Shown piece by piece: positions 51,621 through 59,492 of a stretch of DNA of 64,000 nt. The stretch covers positions 6,703,486 to 6,767,485 of the forward strand of contig NZ_CP022161.1 of assembly GCF_002214185.1 (NCBI RefSeq), given 5' to 3'. Position 1 is the first letter of the stretch, and each line of letters starts with the position of its first letter. Origin of the DNA: Streptomyces capitiformicae. Its GTDB lineage: Bacteria > Actinomycetota > Actinomycetes > Streptomycetales > Streptomycetaceae. A program made the translations under genes and the position numbers. The notes below the pieces were generated by a model, which saw only the letters and a list, made by a program, of their open reading frames with translations, did not search any database and was not told the origin of the DNA.

Positions 51621-52712
51621 TCAGGCGGACTTCCGCACCACCAGTTTCGTGGGCGTGACCACCGACGACAGGGGTCGCCCCGCCTCGGCCGCCCCGGTCA
51701 CCCCGCCCGCCTCCGTCTCCCCGGCACGGCTGAACAGCAGCCGTGCCATCAGCCGTCCCATCCCCTCGATGTCCTGGTGCACGGTCGTCAGGGGTGGGTC
51801 GGTGTGTTCGGCGATCGGGGCGAGGTCGTCGAAGCCGACGACGGCCACGTCGTCCGGCACCCGGCGGCCGCGCTCGCGCAGGACCTGCAACGCCCCGGAG
51901 GCCATGAGGTCGGAGGCGACGAAGACTGCGTCCAGGTCGGGGCGGCGGTCGAGGAGCGCGGCCATGGCGTCGGCGCCGCCCTGCCGGGTGTAGTCGGCGC
52001 GTTCGACGAGGTCGGGCGAGGCGTCGAGCAGGACGTCCCGGTAGCCGTCCAGGCGGTCGACGGCGGACGCCTCCTGGTCGTACGGGCCGGTGATCGTCGC
52101 GATGTGCTCGCGGCCGAGGGAGACCAGATGGCGGACGGCCTCGCGGGCACCGCCACGGTTGTCGGCGTCCACGTACACGCACTCGCGGACCCGCTCGCCC
52201 TCGCGGACCAGCGGGCGGCCGCCGAAGACCGCGGGCAGGCCGAGCCGTTCGATCATGCCGGGCAGGGGGTCGTCGGCGCGCAGGGAGAAGAGCAGGGCGC
52301 CGTCGACATGGCCGCCGCCCAGGAAGTCGCCGACGCGCGGGTACTCCTCGGGCTCCTCCAGGAAGAGGAGGACGGGCTGGGTGCCGTGGGCCACCAACTC
52401 CTTGCGGATGCCCCGTAGGTGGAGGTCGAAGAAGGGGTCGATGAAGAGCCGGTTCTGCGGTTGGCTCGCGACGACGGCGATGGCGTTGTTGCGGCGGGTG
52501 ACCAGCTGGCGGGCGGCGGAGTTCGGTACGTAGCCCAGCTCGTCGATCACTTCCCGGACGCGTTCGACGACCTCCGCGCGCACCTTGTCCTCGCCGTTGA
52601 TCACCCGTGACACGGTGGACTTCGAGACACCCGAGCCGCGTGCGACGTCGTCGAGTGTGGGGCGCCGGCCGGGCAGTCGTCGCGTCTGTCGTCGCGTCTG
52701 TGGTGTCAACAC
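51621..52712 (-). CDS. LacI-family transcriptional regulator
   Basis: The 363-residue repressor has the N-terminal HTH and hinge (PTLDDVARGSGVSKSTVSRVI, YVPNSAARQLVTRRNN) and a periplasmic-binding-protein-like core (IAVVASQPQNRLF, GGAREAVRHLVSLGREHIA, VAVVGFDDLAPIAEHTDPPL). GTG 52712 (GGAGACG upstream) is chosen; a frame open to 52817 gives only a His/Thr-rich artefact of the alternating tract. No sugar gene is adjacent, so the ligand is unknown. It splits cysO from mec. Confidence 0.9.
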   Translation of the reverse strand: MLTPQTRRQTRRLPGRRPTLDDVARGSGVSKSTVSRVINGEDKVRAEVVERVREVIDELGYVPNSAARQLVTRRNNAIAVVASQPQNRLFIDPFFDLHLRGIRKELVAHGTQPVLLFLEEPEEYPRVGDFLGGGHVDGALLFSLRADDPLPGMIERLGLPAVFGGRPLVREGERVRECVYVDADNRGGAREAVRHLVSLGREHIATITGPYDQEASAVDRLDGYRDVLLDASPDLVERADYTRQGGADAMAALLDRRPDLDAVFVASDLMASGALQVLRERGRRVPDDVAVVGFDDLAPIAEHTDPPLTTVHQDIEGMGRLMARLLFSRAGETEAGGVTGAAEAGRPLSSVVTPTKLVVRKSA

Positions 52713-52736
52713 CGTCTCCGTCGCGGGCAGTTGTGT

Positions 52737-52795
52737 GTGCGTGCGCGGACGTACGTGCGTGCGTGCGTGTGTGTGCGTGTGTGCGTACGCCACAC
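52737..52795. repeat. Alternating purine-pyrimidine tract
   Basis: GTGTGCGTGCG and CGTGTGTGTGCGTGTGTGCG segments give almost unbroken purine-pyrimidine alternation upstream of the LacI-type gene. Such DNA can flip to the Z form under supercoiling. No gene is visible. Confidence 0.65.
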
Positions 52796-52830
52796 CGTAG
52801 CCGCGAATTCCGCTCACCGAATGATCAGTA

Positions 52831-53020
52831 CGCGTCAGTGCACGTCAGTGCACGTCAGTGCACGTCAGTGCACGTCAGTGCACGTCAGTGCACGTCAGTG
52901 CACGTCAGTGCACGTCAGTGCACGTCAGTGCACGTCAGTGCACGTCAGTGCACGTCAGTGCACGTCAGTGCACGTCAGTGCACGTCAGTGCACGTCAGTG
53001 CACTGACGTGCACGTCAGTA
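52831..53020. repeat. Tandem 10-bp repeat, 16 perfect copies
   Basis: CACGTCAGTG occurs 16 times without a mismatch (52841-53000), preceded by one variant and followed by the inverted unit CACTGACGTG and a final copy that contains the stop codon of mec. The period equals about one helical turn. It fills the gap between mec and the LacI-type gene. Confidence 0.97.
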
Positions 53021-53437
53021 CGCCTCCACGATCTTCACCTCCTCCTCCGTCACCTCGCCCTCGACGATGCGGTACGAGCGGAACTGGAAGTCGCCGAGGC
53101 CGTCGGTGTCGGCGGTCGAGACGAGGACGTAGTGGGCGCCGGGCTCGTTGGCGTAGGAGATGTCGGTGCGGGAGGGGTAGGCCTGGGTGGCGGTGTGGGA
53201 GTGGTAGATGACCACCGGCTCCTCGTCGCGGTCGTCCATCTCCCGGTAGAGCTTGAGCAGGTCGCCCGAGTCGAACTCGTAGAACGTGGGCGACATGGCC
53301 GCGTTCAGCATCGGGATGAAGCGCTCGGGGCGGTCCGAGCCAGCCGGGCCGGCGATGACGCCGCACGCCTCGTCGGGGTGGTCCTTGCGCGCGTGGGCGA
53401 CGATCTGGTCGACGAGGGCCTGGGTGATGGTCAGCAT
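53015..53437 (-). CDS. mec: JAMM metalloprotease Mec (CysO-cysteine peptidase)
   Basis: The 140-residue zinc protease frees cysteine from the CysO-cysteine adduct. The JAMM motif is complete: Glu23 in PDEACGVIAG and His79, His81, Ser89, Asp92 in YHSHTATQAYPSRTD. ATG 53437 is the family-like start; the 20 residues upstream to 53497 are hydrophobic noise. With CysO ending in GGMA, it may also trim the carrier. Its stop lies inside the last unit of the 10-bp repeat array. Confidence 0.93.
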   Translation of the reverse strand: MLTITQALVDQIVAHARKDHPDEACGVIAGPAGSDRPERFIPMLNAAMSPTFYEFDSGDLLKLYREMDDRDEEPVVIYHSHTATQAYPSRTDISYANEPGAHYVLVSTADTDGLGDFQFRSYRIVEGEVTEEEVKIVEAY

Positions 53438-53524
53438 GATGGTCAGGATAAGCAGAAGGGCCGTTCGTACCGGGGGGTGGTACGGAACGGCCCACATGCT
53501 GGGACGAACCCGTGAGCTCCGGTG

Positions 53525-54970
53525 TCAGCCGATCTTCTCGAGCTCCGGGTCGCGGCGCTCGGTGACCTCCGGGTTGCGTGCCTTCAGTACGGCCCAGCCG
53601 ACGCCGAGGGCCGCCGCCCAGCCGGCCATGACGTACAGGCAGACGCGGGAGTCGGCGTCGTACGCGATGAGGCCGGTGACGAAGAGCAGGAAGACGATGG
53701 CGACCCAGCTGCACTTCGCGCCGCCCGGGGCCGGGAAGGACGAGGCGGGCAGGCGGCCGGCGTCGACCGCGCGGCGGTAGAGAACGTGGCTGATCAGGAT
53801 CATCAGCCAGGTCCAGATGCCGGCCGCGGTGGCGACGGAGACGACGTAGCCGAAGGCCTTCTCCGGGACGATGTAGTTCAGGATCACGCCGATGCCCATG
53901 AAGAGCACGGAGACGGTGATACCGAACGCCGGGGTCTTCGTCGACGACAGCTTGCTGAAGACGCGCGGGGCCTCGCCGTTGTCCGCGAGGGTGCGGAGCA
54001 TACGGCCGGTGGAGTACATGCCCGAGTTGCAGGAGGACAGGGCCGCCGTCAGCACGACGAAGTTGACGATGCCGGCGCCCGCCGGGATGCCGATCTTGGC
54101 GAAGGCGGCGACGAAGGGGCTCACGCCGGGCCCGAACTCGGTCCACTTCACCACGCACAGGATGACGGTGAGGGCACCGACGTAGAAGAGCGCGATACGC
54201 CAGGGCAGGGTGTTGATCGCCTTGGGGAGGGTCTTCTCCGGGTTCTCGGACTCGCCGGCGGTGACACCGACCAGCTCGACGGCGAGGTAGGCGAACATCA
54301 CGCCCTGGAGGGTCATCAGGGACGAGCCGATGCCCTTGGGGAAGAAGCCGTCGAAGGCCCAGAGGTTGGAGACGGCGGCCGTGTCACCGGCGGAGCTGAA
54401 ACCGAAGGTGAGGACGCCGAGGCCGATCACGATCATGCCGAGCAGAGCGGTGACCTTGACCATCGAGAACCAGAACTCGATCTCGCCGAAGAGCTTCACC
54501 GAGATCAGGTTGGCGCCGAAGAGGACCACCAGGAAGACCAGGGCGGTGACCCACCGCGGGATCTCCGGCCACCAGTAGTTGACGTAGATCGCGGCCGCCG
54601 TGAGTTCGGCCATGCCGGTGACGACCCACATCAGCCAGTACGTCCAGCCGGTGAAGTAGCCGAAGAACGGGCCGAGGAACTCGCGGCTGTACTCCGCGAA
54701 GGAACCCGAGACCGGGCGGTACAGGAGCAGCTCGCCGAGCGCTCGCATGATGAAGAAGATGATGACGCCGGCGAGGGCGTACATGAAGATCAGGCTGGGG
54801 CCGGCCTTGGCGATGTTCGCCCCGGCTCCCAGGAAGAGGCCGACGCCGATGGCGCCGCCGATCGCGATCATCTGGACCTGGCGACTGCCGAGCCCGCGCT
54901 CGTACCCCTCTTCGGGGGCGTCTCCCTGCACGGCGTCGTCGCCGTTCTTGCTGACCTGAGCGGAGGTCAT
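53525..54970 (-). CDS. Amino acid permease (APC superfamily)
   Basis: The 481-residue proton symporter has twelve membrane helices. Helix 1 carries GGAIGVGLFLGAGANIAKAG, the unwound substrate-binding loop of the AAP/GABA-type group, followed by FFIMRALGELLLYRPVSGSF. It most resembles D-Ser/Ala/Gly, Asn or GABA permeases; the substrate is uncertain. ATG 54970 follows GGAGAAAGGC; the frame runs on upstream to 55285 without conservation. It is 87 bases from mec and runs the same way. Confidence 0.9.
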   Translation of the reverse strand: MTSAQVSKNGDDAVQGDAPEEGYERGLGSRQVQMIAIGGAIGVGLFLGAGANIAKAGPSLIFMYALAGVIIFFIMRALGELLLYRPVSGSFAEYSREFLGPFFGYFTGWTYWLMWVVTGMAELTAAAIYVNYWWPEIPRWVTALVFLVVLFGANLISVKLFGEIEFWFSMVKVTALLGMIVIGLGVLTFGFSSAGDTAAVSNLWAFDGFFPKGIGSSLMTLQGVMFAYLAVELVGVTAGESENPEKTLPKAINTLPWRIALFYVGALTVILCVVKWTEFGPGVSPFVAAFAKIGIPAGAGIVNFVVLTAALSSCNSGMYSTGRMLRTLADNGEAPRVFSKLSSTKTPAFGITVSVLFMGIGVILNYIVPEKAFGYVVSVATAAGIWTWLMILISHVLYRRAVDAGRLPASSFPAPGGAKCSWVAIVFLLFVTGLIAYDADSRVCLYVMAGWAAALGVGWAVLKARNPEVTERRDPELEKIG

Positions 54971-55306
54971 GTGTTGTGCGCCTTTCTCCACGCCGACCCA
55001 GGCCTTCGTCGGCCCCGGATCGGATCTCGATCCCCCCGGATTGATGGAGCGGTGCCTGGCCGGCGGTTGCCGGCTCGGTGGCGCACCCGGGCGAACATAC
55101 GGGTGGTGTTCGTCGGGCGGTCGTGAAGATCTATCACGGCCGCAATCTTGATCGACTATCCGCTGTGTGGCGCACAACACAGGAAGAAGGGGATAAAGAG
55201 CACCCGGGAGGTCATCCCTCGCCGCCCCGGTGACACGATCGTTATCCGGATTTGAGTGTCCTCTGAGCGAACAATGACGGAACACGGAGTTTCGCCAGGG
55301 AGTCCG
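54971..55306. other. 336-bp gap upstream of the permease, no gene seen
   Basis: The gap should contain the permease promoter and the end of the DUF2017 transcript. I see no strong hairpin, no confident promoter pair and no supported small frame. It is less G+C-rich around 55130-55200. Confidence 0.4.
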
Positions 55307-55909
55307 CTAGGGCATCAGCGTCGCGACGAGTGACTCCTGGAGTCCGCCCAGCCACAGGTACGCCATCACCATCGGCTTGCGCGGGTCCTCGTCCGGGAGG
55401 CGGTAGAGAAGGTCGGCGTCCTCCTCGTCGACGACGTCGAGGCGGGAGCCGATGGCGAGGCGCAGGTCGTTGAGGCAGCCGAGCCACTGCCGGGAGTCGT
55501 CCGGCGAGAGCTTCAGCACGGCGCCGCCCTCACCCACCGCGGACAGCGTGTCCAGGGAGCGGACGACCGCGAGCGCGTTGTCCCGCTTACCGGCCCGCAG
55601 GTCGTTCTCGGTGAAGCGCCGGAACTCGGAGGAGTACGCCCGCTGCTCCTCGGCCGCCTCGGACGTCGGCGTGCCCTCGGGGTCGCTGTAGGCGTCGGGG
55701 AAGAGCCTCTTGAGTACGGGGTCCTCGGGGGGCTCACTGGGGCCCTCGGCGAAGAGTTCGGCGAGCGGGTCGTCGGGGGCGTCCTCGGCGGGACCCGGGC
55801 CGATCAGCTCCAGGAGCTGCACCGCCAGTGAGCGGATGATGGAGATCTCGACCTCGTCGAGCGCGACGGCCGCGCCGCCGCCGGGGAGCGGTTCGAATTG
55901 TCCTGGCAT
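55307..55909 (-). CDS. DUF2017 protein next to ClpS
   Basis: The 200-residue soluble protein opens MPGQFEPLPGGGAAVALDEVE and is helical throughout (IIRSLAVQLLELIG, YSSEFRRFTENDLRAGKRD, WLGCLNDLRLAIGSRLDV). DUF2017 is restricted to actinobacteria and almost always follows clpS, so it may modulate the Clp system, but no function is known. ATG 55909 starts 11 bases after the clpS stop; the two are surely one operon. Confidence 0.9.
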   Translation of the reverse strand: MPGQFEPLPGGGAAVALDEVEISIIRSLAVQLLELIGPGPAEDAPDDPLAELFAEGPSEPPEDPVLKRLFPDAYSDPEGTPTSEAAEEQRAYSSEFRRFTENDLRAGKRDNALAVVRSLDTLSAVGEGGAVLKLSPDDSRQWLGCLNDLRLAIGSRLDVVDEEDADLLYRLPDEDPRKPMVMAYLWLGGLQESLVATLMP

Positions 55910-55920
55910 GAAGGCGGTCG

Positions 55921-56238
55921 CTACTTCCGGTCCTGCTGGAGGGTGGCCCACAGACCGTAGCCGTGCATGGCCTGTACGTCGCGTTCCATCTCCTCGCGTG
56001 TTCCGCTGGAGACGACGGCGCGGCCCTTGTGGTGGACGTCGAGCATCAGCTTGGTGGCCTTGTCCTTCGAGTACCCGAAATACGCCTGGAAGACATAGGT
56101 CACGTAGCTCATGAGGTTCACCGGGTCGTTGTGGACGATCGTCACCCACGGCACGTCAGGCTCGGGTACGGCGAAGACCTCCTCCGCCGACTCGGTCTTC
56201 TCGATCTCCATGGGTGCGGCTGCCGTCACACGCCCCAT
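55921..56238 (-). CDS. clpS: ATP-dependent Clp protease adaptor ClpS
   Basis: The 105-residue adaptor delivers N-degron proteins to the ClpC/ClpP protease. The core [20 protein letters not shown] holds the substrate-binding Asn/Asp, and [17 protein letters not shown] the His helix. I use ATG 56238 ([14 protein letters not shown]); GTG 56229 is possible. DUF2017 follows in the same operon. Confidence 0.95.
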   Translation of the reverse strand: MGRVTAAAPMEIEKTESAEEVFAVPEPDVPWVTIVHNDPVNLMSYVTYVFQAYFGYSKDKATKLMLDVHHKGRAVVSSGTREEMERDVQAMHGYGLWATLQQDRK

Positions 56239-56643
56239 GCTGCCACCACAGGTGGGCGCACGCACAAATGGGGGCGCCGGTGGGTGCGGTCACGCCGCGG
56301 AGCCGCATATCGACACAGCCCCGCGCCCCTTCGGGTCCCTGCCGAACCACATCGGCCTTCACCGAACCCGCTTTCACTGGGCGATTGGCGGATTTGTCCC
56401 GCGGCGCGGCGTTCTGGTCCGGCGACACGCCGCGTTTACGGCTCGACCGCCGAGCCGAATCCGCCCATCACCGAGTGCCCGCGGCTCGGGTCCGCCGGCC
56501 CCGGCCGCGCCCGCGACCAAGAGCCACGACCGGCCGCGACCGAGACCCGCCCCGTACCCGGCCAAGCCCCACGCCCAACCACTCGCGCAAAGCCTCCCCC
56601 TCGAAATCGTCAGACTGACGAAATGGGGGTACGATCCCTTGCC
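56239..56643. other. 405-bp divergent region between clpS and pncB
   Basis: No gene is supported here. The pncB promoter lies at its right end (annotated separately). A short dyad-rich segment around 56260-56330 is G+C-driven. The clpS promoter could not be located. Confidence 0.4.
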
Positions 56644-56644
56644 A
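56607..56644 (+). promoter_or_regulatory. pncB promoter with overlapping dyad, probably leaderless
   Basis: TACGAT at 56630 is a good -10 box, with TCGTCA at 56607 exactly 17 bases upstream as -35. The perfect dyad TCGTCA-GAC-TGACGA (56607-56621) covers the -35 and is a likely repressor site. The ATG starts nine bases after the -10 and has no ribosome site, so the mRNA probably begins at the start codon. Confidence 0.6.
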
Positions 56645-57984
56645 TGAACACAGCGGACCTTGGTTTGCCGGTGGATGTCCCTTCGACCGCGCTCTTCACG
56701 GACCACTACGAACTCACGATGCTGCAGGCCGCCCTGAAGGCGGGCACGGCCGAGCGGCACTCGGTGTTCGAGGTCTTCACCCGGCGGTTGCCGGAGGGGC
56801 GGCGGTACGGCGTGGTGGCGGGCACCGGGCGGGTGCTGGACGCGGTGGAGAACTTCCGCTTCGACCCGGGCGTCCTCGGCTTCCTGCGCGAGCGCTCCAT
56901 CGTGAACGCGGAGACCCTCGACTGGCTCGCCGGCTATCGCTTCAGTGGTGACGTGTGGGGCTATCAGGAGGGCGAGGTGTACTTCCCGGGCTCCCCGATC
57001 ATGCGCATCGAGGGCACCTTCGCCGAATGCGTGCTCCTGGAGACCGTGATCCTCTCCATCCTCAACCACGACTCGGCGATCGCCGCCGCGGCCTCCCGGA
57101 TGTCGAGCGCCGCCGGGGAGCGCCCGCTGATCGAGATGGGCGCCCGGCGCACCCACGAACTGGCCGCCGTGGCCGCCTCCCGCGCCGCGTACGTCGGCGG
57201 CTTCACCTCCACCTCGGACCTGGCCGCCGGCTTCCGGTACGGCATACCGACCGTGGGCACCAGCGCCCACGCCTTCACCCTCCTCCACGACCGCGAGCGG
57301 GACGCCTTCCAGGCCCAGGTCGACTCGCTGGGCCGGAACACCACGCTGCTGGTCGACACGTACGACGTCGCCGAGGCCGTCCGCACGGCCCTGGAGATCA
57401 CCGGGCCCGAGCTCGGGGCCGTGCGCATCGACTCCGGGGACCTGCTCCTCGTCGCGCACCGGGTCCGGCAGCAGCTGGACGAGCTGGGGGCGAGGGACAC
57501 GCGGATCATCGTGACGTCCGACCTGGACGAGTACGCGATCGCCTCGCTGGCGGCGGCGCCGGTGGACGCGTACGGGGTGGGTACACAGCTGGTGACCGGC
57601 TCCGGGCACCCGACCTGCTCGATGGTCTACAAGCTGGTGGCCCGCGCGGAGTCCGCCGACCCGACGGCTCCCCTCGTGCCCGTGGCGAAGAAGTCCAGCG
57701 GCGGCAAGACGTCCATCGGCGGGCGCAAGTGGGCGGCGCGGCGGCTGGACGAGCAAGGGGTCGCGGAGGCCGAGGTGGTCGGCACCGGGCCGGTCCCCGA
57801 GGAGCTCCAGGACCGGCAACTGCTGGTCCCGCTGATCGAGAACGGCCGGGTCCTGGCCCGGGAGCCGCTGGACGTCGTACGCGAACGGCACGTCGCCGCC
57901 CGAGCGGGGCTGCCGCTGTCGGCGACGCAGCTGTCGCGCGGGGAGCCGGTCATACCGACGGAGTACGTCACGGAGTACGTCTGA
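56644..57984 (+). CDS. pncB: Nicotinate phosphoribosyltransferase
   Basis: The 446-residue enzyme joins nicotinate to PRPP in NAD salvage. Signatures include TDHYELTMLQAAL at the start, EMGARRTHELAAVAASRAA, the active-site GTSAHAFTLLH and VRIDSGDLLLVAHRVRQQL. The end has the extended actinobacterial C-terminus. ATG 56644 is probably a leaderless start. PncA, the enzyme just before it in the pathway, is encoded 334 bases downstream in the same direction. Confidence 0.95.
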   Translation: MNTADLGLPVDVPSTALFTDHYELTMLQAALKAGTAERHSVFEVFTRRLPEGRRYGVVAGTGRVLDAVENFRFDPGVLGFLRERSIVNAETLDWLAGYRFSGDVWGYQEGEVYFPGSPIMRIEGTFAECVLLETVILSILNHDSAIAAAASRMSSAAGERPLIEMGARRTHELAAVAASRAAYVGGFTSTSDLAAGFRYGIPTVGTSAHAFTLLHDRERDAFQAQVDSLGRNTTLLVDTYDVAEAVRTALEITGPELGAVRIDSGDLLLVAHRVRQQLDELGARDTRIIVTSDLDEYAIASLAAAPVDAYGVGTQLVTGSGHPTCSMVYKLVARAESADPTAPLVPVAKKSSGGKTSIGGRKWAARRLDEQGVAEAEVVGTGPVPEELQDRQLLVPLIENGRVLAREPLDVVRERHVAARAGLPLSATQLSRGEPVIPTEYVTEYV

Positions 57985-58318
57985 GCACGACCGGGGTTTG
58001 CCCCGCGCCCTGCGCCCGAGGCGCGTCACGGGATGCCGGGCGGTGCGGGCCGGGGCACGCTGAATTGCGGGTGAACCGGAGTGCGTGCGGGTGCGTGCTC
58101 CCTGTCGTAACCCGCGCGCGCCCTTGTGCGAACCATGTGAACCGCTCAGCGCCCGCGCGCCCGGCTCGTGCTCCGGTCCGCGCATCGGGCGAGCGCCGGA
58201 TGCACCCTCCCGCACGGCTCTCGAAGTCTCTAGGCTCGGAAGTTCGTAGTTTCGAAAGTCCACAGAGTCCACAGAGTCCAGAGAGTCACCACCCCCATAA
58301 TCGAAGGACACCGACACC
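57985..58318. other. 334-bp gap between pncB and pncA
   Basis: No gene is supported. The right half has short direct repeats (AGAGTCCAC about three times, 58262-58286) before the pncA ribosome site. A promoter for pncA is likely but not identified. Confidence 0.4.
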
Positions 58319-58906
58319 ATGCGCCGCGCCTTGATCGTCGTTGACGTGCAGAACGACTTCTGCGAGGGGGGCAGCCTCGCCGTGGCCGGCGGTGCCGATG
58401 TGGCCGCCGCCATCACCGAGCTGATCGGCCAGGCGGCCGGCCCCGGCTACCAGCACGTGGTGGCCACCCGCGACCACCACATCGCCCCCGGTGGCCACTT
58501 CTCCGACAACCCCGACTACGTCCACTCCTGGCCCGCGCACTGCGTAGCCGGTACCGAGGGGGTCGGGTTCCACCCCAACTTCGCTCCCGCGATCGCCTCC
58601 GGCGCGGTGGACGCCGTGTTCGACAAGGGCGCGTACGCCGCCGCGTACAGCGGTTTCGAGGGTGCCGACGAGAACGGGGTGACCCTCGCCGCCTGGCTCC
58701 GCGCCCGCGACATCACCGAGGTCGACGTGGTCGGCATCGCCACGGACCACTGCGTGCGCGCCACCGCCCTGGACGCCGCGCGGGAGGGCTTCCACACCCA
58801 CGTCCTGCTGGACCTGACCGCCGGCGTCGCCGAGGAGACCACGGAGAAGGCCCTGGAGGAGCTGCGCGAGGCGGGCGTGGAGCTCTCGGGCAAGCCGGTG
58901 GTGTAG
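58319..58906 (+). CDS. pncA: Nicotinamidase (isochorismatase-like hydrolase)
   Basis: The 195-residue enzyme converts nicotinamide to nicotinate, the substrate of PncB upstream. The triad is Asp9 (VVDVQNDFC), Lys103 (FDKGAYA) and Cys145 (TDHCVRATA). The metal site has Asp52, His54 and His60 (RDHHIAPGGH). A cis-peptide segment VVGIATDHC is present. ATG 58319 follows GAAGGA. The assignment is secure by motif and context. Confidence 0.95.
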   Translation: MRRALIVVDVQNDFCEGGSLAVAGGADVAAAITELIGQAAGPGYQHVVATRDHHIAPGGHFSDNPDYVHSWPAHCVAGTEGVGFHPNFAPAIASGAVDAVFDKGAYAAAYSGFEGADENGVTLAAWLRARDITEVDVVGIATDHCVRATALDAAREGFHTHVLLDLTAGVAEETTEKALEELREAGVELSGKPVV

Positions 58907-58922
58907 CAGCCGCAGCAGCCGC

Positions 58923-59369
58923 CTACACCCGTACCGGCGGTCTCCTCAGCAGGGCTCTGATCGGGCGCCACAGCTCCGGCGTCGTGGAGGCCGGGGAGGC
59001 CTGGGAGGCCGCCGGGGACGTACGCCATATGAGGCCGTCGGGGTGGTGGAGGACCGCTGTGACCTCGTCCGGGGTCGGCGGGGCCGCGTTGCCGCGGAGG
59101 TAGATCGCCCGGAGGCCGACGTTACGGAGTCGGGTGAGGGCGCGGGCACGGTTCGCCGCCAGGACGAGGACCCGTACGGAGCCGTCGTACGGCACAGCCC
59201 CCGGCGCCCCCGGCGCGGCACTGTGCGACTCCCCCGCCGCGGGACCCGGCAGGCCCCCGGCGGGCCGGGGTGGCGGCGTCACGGCCACGCCCCCCGTCGT
59301 CGTTCCGGGCAGGTTCAGGGCGACGACGACATTGCCGTCCGGCAGTCTGCAGAAACCTCCTGCGGCCAT
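58923..59369 (-). CDS. Hypothetical protein
   Basis: The 148-residue protein starts at ATG 59369 (MAAGGFCRLPDGNVVVALNL). A Pro/Gly-rich stretch follows, then a conserved-looking core (SVRVLVLAANRARALTRLRNVG, LRAIYLRGNAAPP). I recognise no domain. It converges on pncA with 16 bases between. A GTG or ATG further upstream (to 59450) is possible. Confidence 0.6.
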   Translation of the reverse strand: MAAGGFCRLPDGNVVVALNLPGTTTGGVAVTPPPRPAGGLPGPAAGESHSAAPGAPGAVPYDGSVRVLVLAANRARALTRLRNVGLRAIYLRGNAAPPTPDEVTAVLHHPDGLIWRTSPAASQASPASTTPELWRPIRALLRRPPVRV

Positions 59370-59492
59370 GCAGGTCACACCCCCGTGCGCGTCAGTGTCA
59401 ATAAGAAGGCCACAGCACGCACCTAAACACGTCCGGCCGCGACCCGCCAAGGGGGTCGCGGCCGAACATGGTTTGACCTGCGGAAATGTTGG

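Noticed and set aside
52713..52817. N-terminal extension of the LacI-type protein rich in His and Thr
   Set aside because: It is a translation of the alternating purine-pyrimidine tract and precedes the normal family start at GTG 52712.
52831..53020. CRISPR-like array
   Set aside because: The 10-bp units are contiguous with no spacers and no cas genes are nearby.
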